5,185 nucleotides of DNA from Lachnospiraceae bacterium (GTDB taxonomy: Bacteria; Bacillota; Clostridia; Lachnospirales; Lachnospiraceae). The stretch is from positions 1 through 5,185 of the forward strand of contig CAAFNG010000165.1 in NCBI GenBank assembly GCA_900764225.1. Reading direction: 5' to 3'. Both the position numbers and the translations under genes were made by a program. Under the pieces are notes generated by a model. The model searched no databases. It saw only the letters and a list, made by a program, of their open reading frames with translations, and was not told the DNA's origin. Positions 1 through 5,095 of this stretch are shown here, piece after piece (positions within the stretch are counted from its first letter, which is position 1; every line of letters starts with the position of its first letter).

Positions 1-555
1 AAGCTGATGTATGCACTGGTACTGTCTGGTCTGGCGATGCAGATGACCGGCAATTCCAGACCGGCCTCCGGTGCGGAACATCATCTGGTACATCTGTGGG
101 ATATGGAAGTACTCAATGGTAATCTGAATGCCCTGCACGGAGAGAAGGTTTCTGCTGGAACTATGCTGACACTTTTAGAATATAAGAAGATTGCGGATGC
201 CATCCACAGAAAATCCTGTAAAGTACACACGCACACAGAAAAGGACAGAGATCTTTTGCAGAAGACCTTTGGAAAAAAAGGTGTTCTGGATGCTATTTAT
301 AAAGAGAATGCTCCGGAGATTCTGGATGAGATCAGTACAAGACAGCTTTCAGATGCACTTCCGGAAATCGCGCAGATCATTGATTCACTGCCATCTGTAA
401 CGGATATGCAGGAAATGATGAGTACAGCTGGTTGTGTAAGCAGAGTACGGGACATCGGACTTCCGAGAGAAACAATTTCGGATAGCTTGAGACTTGCACC
501 ATATACAAGGCGGCGATTGAGCCTTTTGAGACTTTCTAAGATGCTGACATATTAA
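1..555 (+). CDS. egsA: sn-glycerol-1-phosphate dehydrogenase (EgsA/AraM family), C-terminal part, cut at the window's left edge
   Basis: The reading frame is open from base 1 and stops with TAA at 553-555, giving the last 184 residues; the family is usually about 350-400 residues, so the NAD(P)-binding N-terminal half lies outside. What is seen: a SRPASGAEHH motif with two adjacent His codons (79-84) and an LHGEKV motif with a His codon at 136-138. These match the two metal-ligand histidine regions of the iron-containing alcohol dehydrogenase-like fold as found in AraM and archaeal G1P dehydrogenase. Known role of the family: NAD(P)H-dependent reduction of dihydroxyacetone phosphate to sn-glycerol-1-phosphate in the cytosol; in Bacillus the product feeds heptaprenylglyceryl phosphate synthesis. 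Its 85-nt gap to ispF suggests a separate transcript. The family call is firm; a related dehydrogenase of the same superfamily is the main alternative. Confidence 0.8.
   Translation, partial: KLMYALVLSGLAMQMTGNSRPASGAEHHLVHLWDMEVLNGNLNALHGEKVSAGTMLTLLEYKKIADAIHRKSCKVHTHTEKDRDLLQKTFGKKGVLDAIYKENAPEILDEISTRQLSDALPEIAQIIDSLPSVTDMQEMMSTAGCVSRVRDIGLPRETISDSLRLAPYTRRRLSLLRLSKMLTY
526..555 (+). promoter_or_regulatory. Weak candidate promoter for the ispF-cysS-mrnC-rlmB-sigH block
   Basis: A TTGAGA (526-531, five of six matches to TTGACA) is followed after 18 nt by TATTAA (550-555, four of six matches to TATAAT). It sits at the very end of the upstream dehydrogenase gene and would start a transcript near 562, leaving a leader of about 80 nt before ispF. 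No better sigma-A-like pair was noticed in the 85-nt gap. The -10 match is modest, so this is only a candidate. Confidence 0.25.
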
Positions 556-626
556 TCTGACATTAGGAGGAATCTGCTAACATAGATGCAAGGCGGGTTC
601 TACCGGAATATTTTTTAAGAAAGGCA

Positions 627-632
627 GTGAGG
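627..632 (+). promoter_or_regulatory. Ribosome binding site of ispF
   Basis: GTGAGG lies 8 nt before ATG 641 but only 5 nt before the in-frame TTG at 638. The spacing favours ATG 641, and the resulting metal-ligand numbering matches that of the family. Confidence 0.6.
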
Positions 633-640
633 ATGGTTTG

Positions 641-1147
641 ATGAGAGTAGGAATGGGATATGATGTACATAAACTGACAGAGGGCAGAGATCTGATCCTT
701 GGTGGAGTAAACATTCCCTGGGAAAAAGGTCTTCTCGGACATTCCGATGCGGATGTACTGATCCATGCGATCATGGATGCACTTCTGGGAGCCGCGGCAC
801 TTGGCGACATTGGAAAGCATTTTCCGGATACAGATCCTGCATACAAGGGGATTTCCAGTGTGAAGCTGCTGGTACATGTTGCCGGACTTCTGAAGGAGAA
901 CGGATACGAGGTCGGCAATATCGATGCAACCATCATTGCCCAGAAGCCCAAGATGGCACCGCATATTCCGAAGATGAGAGAAAACATTGCGACAGCGCTT
1001 GGAATTGACATATCACAGCTGAATATCAAGGCAACTACAGAAGAAGGCCTTGGTTTTACAGGGCAGGGAGAAGGAATCTCCTCGCAGGCGATCTGCTCCC
1101 TGTATAGAATCGGGAAATTGGAGGAAGAGCAACATGAAGATTTTTAA
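641..1147 (+). CDS. ispF: 2-C-methyl-D-erythritol 2,4-cyclodiphosphate synthase
   Basis: IspF converts 4-diphosphocytidyl-2-C-methyl-D-erythritol 2-phosphate to the 2,4-cyclodiphosphate with release of CMP, in the MEP route to isoprenoids; it is a cytosolic homotrimer. With ATG 641 the protein has 168 residues (family about 155-165). Seen: the N-terminal GMGYDVHKL with Asp8 and His10, then His42 in the HSDADVLIH segment; these are the three divalent-metal ligands, at the same numbers as in E. coli IspF. Further on come [11 protein letters not shown] (from Gly55) and the C-terminal GFTGQGEGI signature. The in-frame TTG one codon upstream is less likely. The C-terminus carries about ten extra, glutamate-rich residues, and this part encodes the cysS ribosome binding site; the stop overlaps cysS by 14 nt. 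It is the first gene of the overlapping block, and no ispD is adjacent. Confidence 0.96.
   Translation: MRVGMGYDVHKLTEGRDLILGGVNIPWEKGLLGHSDADVLIHAIMDALLGAAALGDIGKHFPDTDPAYKGISSVKLLVHVAGLLKENGYEVGNIDATIIAQKPKMAPHIPKMRENIATALGIDISQLNIKATTEEGLGFTGQGEGISSQAICSLYRIGKLEEEQHEDF
1120..1124 (+). promoter_or_regulatory. Ribosome binding site of cysS inside ispF
   Basis: GGAGG lies 9 nt before ATG 1134 and within the ispF coding region. It decides the cysS start against the in-frame upstream ATG at 1050, which would add 28 residues unlike any CysRS N-terminus. Confidence 0.85.
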
Positions 1148-2543
1148 CACACTGACACGTCGAAAAGAAGAATTCGTACCTCTTGAAGAGGGTAAGGTAA
1201 AGATGTATGTCTGCGGACCTACCGTTTACAATCTGATCCATATTGGAAATGCCCGTCCGATGATCATTTTTGATACGGTACGCAGATATATGGAATATAA
1301 GGGCTATGAAGTAAATTACGTATCCAACTTCACAGATGTGGATGACAAGATCATCAAGAAGGCCATTGAGGAGGGAGTTACCGCAGAGGAGATTTCCACC
1401 CGCTATATCAAAGAGTGCAAAAAAGATATGGCAGATATGAATGTAAAACCTGCCACAACAGCACCGCAGGCAACACGGGAGATTCAGGGGATGATCGATA
1501 TGATTCAGACACTGATCGACAAAGGCTATGCGTATCCGGCTGCTGACGGAACCGTATATTTCCGTGTGAAGAAGTTCAAGGAATACGGTAAGCTTTCCCA
1601 TAAGAATCTGGATGATCTGCAGTCCGGTTTCCGTTCTCTTAAGGTGTCCGGAGAAGATCAGAAGGAAGATCCGCTTGATTTCGTACTCTGGAAACCGAAG
1701 AAGGAAGGTGAGCCATCCTGGCCGTCACCATGGTGCGACGGACGTCCTGGCTGGCATATCGAGTGCTCTGTTATGTCCAAAAAATATCTCGGAGAGGAGA
1801 TTGATATCCATGCAGGCGGCGAGGACCTGATCTTCCCGCATCATGAGAATGAGATCGCACAGAGTGAGTGCTGCAATGGAAAGATCTTTGCAAGATACTG
1901 GATGCACAATGGGTTCCTGAACATTGACAATCGTAAGATGTCTAAATCTCTCGGAAACTTCCGTACAGTCCGTGAGATCGGTGAACAGTATGATCTTCAG
2001 GTGCTTCGTTTCTTCATGCTGAATGCACATTACAGAAGTCCGCTGAACTTCAGTGCGGATCTGATGGAAGCAGCGAAGAATTCCCTGGAGCGTATTCTTG
2101 AGGCAGCAGGTAAGCTTAAGGATCGCAAGGAGAATGCTGCGGCAGAAAATATCACAGAGGAAGAGCTTGCATTTCTCAAGGAAGCAGAGGTTTTTGTTAC
2201 AAAATTTGAAAATGCCATGGATGATGATTTCAATACAGCAGATGGTCTTGCAGCAGTATTTGAACTGGTAAAATTTGCCAATACCAATGTAAATGAGAAC
2301 AGCTCTAAGGAATTTGCAGGCAGCCTTTATGAAGAGCTTTTCAAGCTCTGTGATGTGCTCGGACTGAAAGTAGAGAAAAAAGAGGAAATTCTTGACAAAG
2401 AGATCGAGGATCTGATCCAGGAGCGTCAGGCTGCAAGAAAGGCAAAGGATTTCAAGAGAGCAGACGAGATCCGTGATGAGCTTTTGAAAAAAGGTATCAT
2501 TCTGAAGGATACAAGAGAAGGTGTGAAATGGCAGAGAGCTTAA
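1134..2543 (+). CDS. cysS: Cysteinyl-tRNA synthetase
   Basis: Class I aminoacyl-tRNA synthetase that charges tRNA-Cys with cysteine using ATP, in the cytosol. The 469-residue length is typical (E. coli 461, B. subtilis about 466). Seen: the [10 protein letters not shown] start of the Rossmann domain; the HIGH-class signature as HIGN at residues 36-39; KMSKS at 268-272; and the four zinc ligands that give specificity for cysteine, which by alignment are Cys27, Cys211 (HIECS), His236 and Glu240 (in FPHHENE). The C-terminal third is helical and lysine/glutamate-rich, as in the DALR/anticodon-binding part, and ends with the conserved [16 protein letters not shown] stretch. The start at 1134 is fixed by the GGAGG 9 nt upstream. 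It overlaps ispF by 14 nt and mrnC by 16 nt. No cysteine T-box is visible in front of the block; the gap before ispF is too short to hold one. Confidence 0.98.
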   Translation: MKIFNTLTRRKEEFVPLEEGKVKMYVCGPTVYNLIHIGNARPMIIFDTVRRYMEYKGYEVNYVSNFTDVDDKIIKKAIEEGVTAEEISTRYIKECKKDMADMNVKPATTAPQATREIQGMIDMIQTLIDKGYAYPAADGTVYFRVKKFKEYGKLSHKNLDDLQSGFRSLKVSGEDQKEDPLDFVLWKPKKEGEPSWPSPWCDGRPGWHIECSVMSKKYLGEEIDIHAGGEDLIFPHHENEIAQSECCNGKIFARYWMHNGFLNIDNRKMSKSLGNFRTVREIGEQYDLQVLRFFMLNAHYRSPLNFSADLMEAAKNSLERILEAAGKLKDRKENAAAENITEEELAFLKEAEVFVTKFENAMDDDFNTADGLAAVFELVKFANTNVNENSSKEFAGSLYEELFKLCDVLGLKVEKKEEILDKEIEDLIQERQAARKAKDFKRADEIRDELLKKGIILKDTREGVKWQRA

Positions 2544-2962
2544 AGGAGCTTAAAGAGCTGTTTGATCTGAAAGATGCGGATTTAAGAACATATTCGCCAC
2601 TGACTCTGGCTTATATCGGAGATGGTGTCTATGAGCTTGTGATCCGCACTATCCTTGTAAAAAAAGCAAACTGTCCGGTAAACCGACTTCACAGAAAGGC
2701 AAGCGGTCTTGTGAAAGCTTCTGCACAGTCGGGAATGATGGAGATCATTGAACCGCTTCTCACAGAAGAAGAAAAAGGTGTTTACCGAAGAGGCAGAAAT
2801 GCACATTCTGCCACTATGGCGAAGCATGCGACTATGGCAGATTACCGACGTGCAACAGGCTTTGAGGCTCTGATGGGATATCTTTATCTTAAAGAGGATT
2901 TTTCCAGGATCCTGGAACTGGTCCGTGCAGGTCTTGAGAAGGAGGAATTTAAAGTTGACTGA
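2528..2962 (+). CDS. mrnC: Mini-ribonuclease III (MrnC)
   Basis: MrnC is an RNase III-like endonuclease without a double-stranded-RNA-binding domain; in B. subtilis it matures the ends of 23S rRNA, acting as a dimer. The protein has 144 residues, the usual length. Seen: the catalytic segment AYIGDGVYE with Asp32 and Glu36 (Asp32 aligns with catalytic Asp23 of the B. subtilis protein), the LHRKAS and RGRNAHS stretches typical of the family, and the second acidic cluster ATGFEALMGYLYL with Glu113. The ATG at 2528 lies inside the cysS end (16-nt overlap) with GAAGG at 2517-2521 as ribosome binding site, so translation is probably coupled to cysS. Its position between cysS and rlmB is the standard Firmicute order. 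The end overlaps rlmB by 8 nt. Confidence 0.96.
   Translation: MAESLKELKELFDLKDADLRTYSPLTLAYIGDGVYELVIRTILVKKANCPVNRLHRKASGLVKASAQSGMMEIIEPLLTEEEKGVYRRGRNAHSATMAKHATMADYRRATGFEALMGYLYLKEDFSRILELVRAGLEKEEFKVD
2939..2945 (+). promoter_or_regulatory. Strong ribosome binding site fixing the TTG start of rlmB
   Basis: AAGGAGG, a near-perfect anti-16S match, lies 9 nt before TTG 2955, inside the last codons of mrnC. The in-frame ATG at 2925 is upstream of this site and has no comparable signal, so TTG 2955 is chosen. Confidence 0.85.
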
Positions 2963-3689
2963 AATCATCGAAGGAAGAAATGCAGTTCTGGAGGCGTTTC
3001 GTTCCGGTAAAAGTGTAGATAAATTATTTATTCTGGATGGATGCCAGGATGGTCCTGTCCGTACGATTGCAAGAGAGGCCAGAAAACATGATACTATCGT
3101 GAAGTTTGTTCCGAAGGAACGACTGGATTCTATGAGCGAGACTGGGGCACATCAGGGCGTGATCGCACAGGTTGCTGCCTATGATTATTCCACAGTGGAG
3201 GATATTCTGAAAAAAGCGGAAGAGAAGGGAGAGCCTCCTTTTATTATTCTGTTGGATAATATTGAAGATCCTCATAATCTGGGAGCAATCATCCGTACAG
3301 CGAACCTTGCAGGTGCCCATGGAGTGATCATTCCGAAACACAGAGCTGTCGGACTTACGGCAACGGTAGCCAAAACTTCTGCTGGAGCACTGAATTATAC
3401 GCCGGTAGCAAAAGTAGCTAATCTTGGACAGACGATCGACGAGCTGAAAGAAAAAGGTATCTGGTTTGTATGTGCAGATATGGACGGCGAAGTGATGTAC
3501 AGACAGAATCTCACAGGCCCAATCGGCCTTGTGATCGGAAATGAAGGAAATGGTGTCAGCCGTCTGGTAAAAGAAAAGTGCGATTTTACAACTGCAATTC
3601 CGATGCAGGGTGACATTGATTCTTTAAATGCTTCGGTAGCGGCCGGTGTACTTGCTTTTGAAATTGTGAGACAGAGAATGTCAAAATAA
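2955..3689 (+). CDS. rlmB: 23S rRNA (guanosine-2'-O-)-methyltransferase, RlmB/TrmH (SpoU) family
   Basis: SAM-dependent 2'-O-methyltransferase of the SPOUT superfamily; RlmB methylates G2251 (E. coli numbering) in the 23S rRNA peptidyl-transferase P-loop. Starting at TTG 2955 the protein has 244 residues (E. coli 243). Seen: an N-terminal substrate-binding region beginning TEIIEGRNAVLEAF; motif 1, NIEDPHNLGAIIRTAN, with Asn108 and Arg114; motif 2, VIGNEGNGV, with Glu197; and motif 3, IPMQGDIDSLNASVAAGV, with Ser223 and Asn225. These form the trefoil-knot SAM site. The start has a strong ribosome binding site but a weak codon, and it overlaps mrnC by 8 nt. Both MrnC and RlmB act on 23S rRNA, so the coupling makes functional sense. 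The exact target nucleotide is inferred from the family; some paralogues have other rRNA or tRNA targets. Confidence 0.93.
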   Translation: MTEIIEGRNAVLEAFRSGKSVDKLFILDGCQDGPVRTIAREARKHDTIVKFVPKERLDSMSETGAHQGVIAQVAAYDYSTVEDILKKAEEKGEPPFIILLDNIEDPHNLGAIIRTANLAGAHGVIIPKHRAVGLTATVAKTSAGALNYTPVAKVANLGQTIDELKEKGIWFVCADMDGEVMYRQNLTGPIGLVIGNEGNGVSRLVKEKCDFTTAIPMQGDIDSLNASVAAGVLAFEIVRQRMSK

Positions 3690-3702
3690 CAGCAGAAGCT
3701 GT
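3689..3702 (+). other. Small hairpin between rlmB and sigH
   Basis: ACAGC (3689-3693) pairs with GCTGT (3698-3702) around an AGAA loop, between the rlmB stop codon and the GGAG ribosome binding site of sigH at 3705-3708. Five base pairs is a weak structure and there is no T-tract, so it is not a terminator; it could influence sigH translation. Confidence 0.3.
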
Positions 3703-3713
3703 ATGGAGAGAGA

Positions 3714-4298
3714 ATGTGCCGATATAATGAAACTGCGGATGAAATTCTGATCGGAAGGCTTCGAGACGGGGAGACTGCAATTGCGGATCATCTGATGGAA
3801 AAATATAAAGGGCTGGTCAGAAAAAAGGCCCGTGCCATGTTTCTCATTGGCGGAGATACGGATGATCTGATCCAGGAAGGGATGATCGGCCTGTTTAAAG
3901 CAGTCCGTGATTATCGGCCCGGGCACGAGGCATCGTTTCAGTCCTTTGCGAATATGTGTATTGACAGGCAGATGTACAGCGCAATAAAAAGCTCCAACCG
4001 TCAGAAACATCAGCCGCTGAACACGTATATATCGCTAAGCAGCAGCGAGACGGAAGAAAATCTCAGAGATTCCTGTGTGGAACATGGTAATCCGGAATCA
4101 ATCCTGATCGACAGGGAGAATGTGAAGGCTCTTGAGAAAGAAATGGAAAAAAACCTGAGCGCTCTGGAGAACAAAGTGCTTGAACTGTATCTGGATGGAA
4201 ATGGTTACCGGGAAATCGCAGAGATTCTGGGAAAATCTCCCAAATCCATTGATAATGCACTACACAGGATTCGGAGAAAAATAAAAAAATATTTCTGA
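3714..4298 (+). CDS. sigH: RNA polymerase sigma factor SigH (Spo0H), transition-phase/sporulation type
   Basis: Sigma-70-family factor that directs RNA polymerase to early sporulation, competence and stationary-phase promoters. The 194-residue protein lacks regions 1.1 and 3, as in SigH. Seen: region 2 at about residues 22-100, with ARAMFLIGGDTDDLIQEGMI, FKAVRDY and the SSNRQKHQPLNTYISL stretch, very like the B. subtilis protein; then region 4 at about 135-192, with LYLDGNGYREIAEILGKSPK as the first part of the helix-turn-helix and SIDNALHRIRRKI as the recognition helix. The ATG at 3714 has GGAG 5 nt upstream, a rather short spacing, and fits the usual N-terminus. It lies 24 nt after rlmB; the NYN-domain gene yacP/rae1 usual in Bacillus at this place is missing. 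No separate promoter is evident, so basal expression probably comes from the upstream block. Confidence 0.94.
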   Translation: MCRYNETADEILIGRLRDGETAIADHLMEKYKGLVRKKARAMFLIGGDTDDLIQEGMIGLFKAVRDYRPGHEASFQSFANMCIDRQMYSAIKSSNRQKHQPLNTYISLSSSETEENLRDSCVEHGNPESILIDRENVKALEKEMEKNLSALENKVLELYLDGNGYREIAEILGKSPKSIDNALHRIRRKIKKYF

Positions 4299-4317
4299 GA
4301 TTTTTCCCTCTTTCATT

Positions 4318-4349
4318 TTGAAAATAAAAGTATTACAATGGGTTATAAA
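4318..4349 (+). promoter_or_regulatory. Poorly supported promoter-like elements before the acidic membrane protein gene
   Basis: TTGAAA (4318-4323) is followed by TACAAT (4334-4339) after only 10 nt and by TATAAA (4344-4349) after 20 nt. Each hexamer matches the sigma-A consensus at five of six positions, but neither spacing is good. The downstream gene may have its own promoter here or be read through from sigH, as no convincing terminator separates them. Confidence 0.2.
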
Positions 4350-4363
4350 AGAAGCGGAATAAG

Positions 4364-4370
4364 AAAGGAG
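4364..4370 (+). promoter_or_regulatory. Ribosome binding site of the acidic membrane protein
   Basis: AAAGGAG lies 9 nt before ATG 4380. The out-of-frame ATG at 4375 is only 4 nt away, and the in-frame ATG at 4338 lies upstream of the site, so 4380 is the likely start. Confidence 0.8.
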
Positions 4371-4379
4371 AGCAATGTT

Positions 4380-4787
4380 ATGGCAAAGATCAACAAATAT
4401 TGGGGACTGGTTGCAGTAGGTGCACTTACAGCAGCAGCTGCAGGTGCTGTTGCGGCACTTGTGACAAGAAAGAAATCATATGAAGAAGACTTTGAGGATG
4501 ATTTCGATGATCTGGATGACCTTGAGGAAGACGACAAAAAAGAAGAAAAAGAAGAGAAAGAAGTTTTCCAGGACTGGGACAAGACAGCATCTGAAACAGT
4601 AGAAGTAGCGAAAGAGACAGAAGCGCAGGCAGAAGAAGTTACTGAAACAGAGGAAGCATCTGAGAAAGTCAAAGAAGAAACTGCAGAAACAGAGGAAGCA
4701 TCTGAGGATGCCAAAGAGGAAGAACCGGATGAAACAGAGGATGCTTCAGAAGAAACTGTAGAGGAAGAGACTGATACAGAAGAATAA
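4380..4787 (+). CDS. Unrecognised small single-pass membrane protein with a highly acidic, repeat-containing tail
   Basis: I do not recognise this 135-residue protein and assign no function. Residues 9-29 form one alanine/glycine/valine-rich hydrophobic segment, preceded by Lys3 and Lys6 and followed by Arg30-Lys31-Lys32; with no cleavage site evident, it reads as a membrane anchor, and positive charges on both sides leave the orientation open. Residues 35-61 contain 19 acidic residues, with Phe38, Phe42, Leu45 and Leu48 spaced every 3-4 positions. After Trp66 there are no aromatic residues and the tail is Glu/Thr/Ala/Ser-rich, probably disordered, with three copies of an ETEEASE-like unit. 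There is no cysteine and no LPxTG-type sorting signal. The N-terminal layout resembles YtxH-like small anchored proteins, but that is weak. It begins 81 nt after sigH and is followed by a terminator. Codon pattern and ribosome binding site support a real gene. Confidence 0.8.
   Translation: MAKINKYWGLVAVGALTAAAAGAVAALVTRKKSYEEDFEDDFDDLDDLEEDDKKEEKEEKEVFQDWDKTASETVEVAKETEAQAEEVTETEEASEKVKEETAETEEASEDAKEEEPDETEDASEETVEEETDTEE
4644..4751 (+). repeat. Three in-frame tandem repeats in the acidic protein gene
   Basis: Two copies of a 21-base unit at 4644-4664 and 4686-4706 are identical, and a diverged copy lies at 4731-4751. The offsets are 42 and 45 nt (14 and 15 codons). They encode ETEEASE, ETEEASE and ETEDASE, starting at residues 89, 103 and 118. 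Since each offset is a whole number of codons, copy-number change would keep the frame. Confidence 0.85.
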
Positions 4788-4799
4788 AAAAAGAAGATT

Positions 4800-4852
4800 C
4801 CAGCGGCTCAACGGCATTATAAGAAGGTGTTGCTGAGCTGTTGGATTTCTCT
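4800..4852 (+). terminator. Intrinsic terminator after the acidic protein gene (long GU-rich hairpin)
   Basis: The arm 4800-4816 pairs with 4828-4844 over 17 positions, with four G-U pairs and one A-C mismatch, around an 11-nt loop. An A-rich stretch precedes it and an imperfect T-rich tract (4845-4858) follows. It starts 12 nt after the stop codon. The G-U pairs hold only for RNA read from the + strand. The broken T-tract makes efficiency uncertain. Confidence 0.7.
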
Positions 4853-4862
4853 ATTATTCGCG

Positions 4863-4908
4863 AAAAATATATTTTTACAAAAAATATATAAAAAGTAAAA
4901 ATAAACTG
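4863..4908 (+). promoter_or_regulatory. A/T-tract region resembling an UP element upstream of the tRNA promoter
   Basis: The 46 bases before the -35 box are almost wholly A and T, with phased A- and T-runs and a perfect 14-bp palindrome at 4863-4876 (A5-TATA-T5). Such tracts upstream of stable-RNA promoters commonly bind the alpha C-terminal domain of RNA polymerase or bend DNA. The role here is inferred from position and composition. Confidence 0.5.
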
Positions 4909-4940
4909 TTGACAATAAACGTATCATCTGATAATATAAT
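4909..4940 (+). promoter_or_regulatory. Promoter of the tRNA-Thr gene
   Basis: A perfect TTGACA (4909-4914) is followed after 17 nt by TAATAT (4932-4937), with TG at 4929-4930 as an extended -10. A perfect TATAAT also overlaps at 4935-4940, but at 20 nt, and GATAAT lies at 4930-4935 at 15 nt. Transcription would begin near 4944, about 27 nt before the tRNA. The -35 quality and position directly before a tRNA make this a confident sigma-A promoter; which -10 frame is used is not certain. Confidence 0.85.
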
Positions 4941-4949
4941 CAACTGTGA

Positions 4950-4963
4950 GCGGTAAGTGCCGC
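4950..4963 (+). other. Short hairpin in the tRNA-Thr 5' leader
   Basis: GCGGT (4950-4954) pairs with GCCGC (4959-4963) around an AAGT loop, using four Watson-Crick pairs and one G-U. It would occupy most of the short leader between the predicted transcription start and the mature tRNA 5' end. Confidence 0.4.
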
Positions 4964-4970
4964 GTAACAA

Positions 4971-5043
4971 GCTGCTGTGGCTCAGTCGGTAGAGCGTCGC
5001 CTTGGTAAGGCGGAGGTCGGCGGTTCGATTCCGCTAGGCAGCT
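4971..5043 (+). tRNA. tRNA-Thr, anticodon GGU (decodes ACC/ACU)
   Basis: A full cloverleaf of 73 nt can be drawn. The D-stem is GGCTC-type with G10-C25 to C13-G22. The anticodon stem is TCGCC/GGCGG around the loop TTGGTAA, giving anticodon GGT at 5004-5006. The variable region is AGGTC, and the T-arm is GGCGG-TTCGATT-CCGCT. The acceptor stem GCTGCTG/AGGCAGC has five Watson-Crick pairs, then U6-G67 and a G7-A66 mismatch, next to G49-U65. The discriminator is U73 and the 3' CCA is not encoded (TGT follows), so CCA must be added after processing. All invariant positions checked (U8, A14, G18, G19, U33, U54-U55-C56, A58) are present. It has its own promoter and terminator and therefore seems to be a single-gene unit. 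Confidence 0.96.
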
Positions 5044-5053
5044 TGTTTAAATT

Positions 5054-5095
5054 AACCTCGTAAATTCGCGAAGAACGTGAGTTTACGGGGTTTTT
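5054..5095 (+). terminator. Intrinsic terminator of the tRNA-Thr unit
   Basis: The arm 5056-5070 pairs with 5076-5090 over 15 unbroken positions (three G-U pairs) around an AAGAA loop. It is followed directly by TTTTT (5091-5095); two further A-U pairs can form with 5054-5055. It lies 10 nt after the mature tRNA 3' end. Confidence 0.9.

Noticed and set aside
556..640. Cysteine-responsive T-box or other riboswitch in front of the cysS-containing block
   Set aside because: The 85-nt gap is too short for a T-box, and no T-box sequence or terminator/antiterminator pair was seen.
563..1029. Two antisense open frames over ispF
   Set aside because: They overlap a gene with clear IspF catalytic motifs, overlap each other in different frames, and show no recognisable protein features.
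1050..1133. Longer cysS starting at ATG 1050
   Set aside because: The added 28 residues are out-of-frame ispF sequence; ATG 1134 has a GGAGG at 9 nt and gives the normal family N-terminus.
4277..4305. AT-only inverted repeat at the end of sigH (AAAAAT with ATTTTT) as a terminator
   Set aside because: Almost all A-T pairs, a long loop, location across the stop codon, and a C-rich rather than T-rich continuation.
4338..4379. Longer acidic protein starting at ATG 4338
   Set aside because: No ribosome binding site precedes it, while AAAGGAG stands 9 nt before ATG 4380.
4343..4714. Antisense open frame of 123 codons across the acidic protein gene
   Set aside because: Its serine-rich product is the mirror of Glu/Asp/Ala codons on the + strand; no ribosome binding site or independent support was seen.
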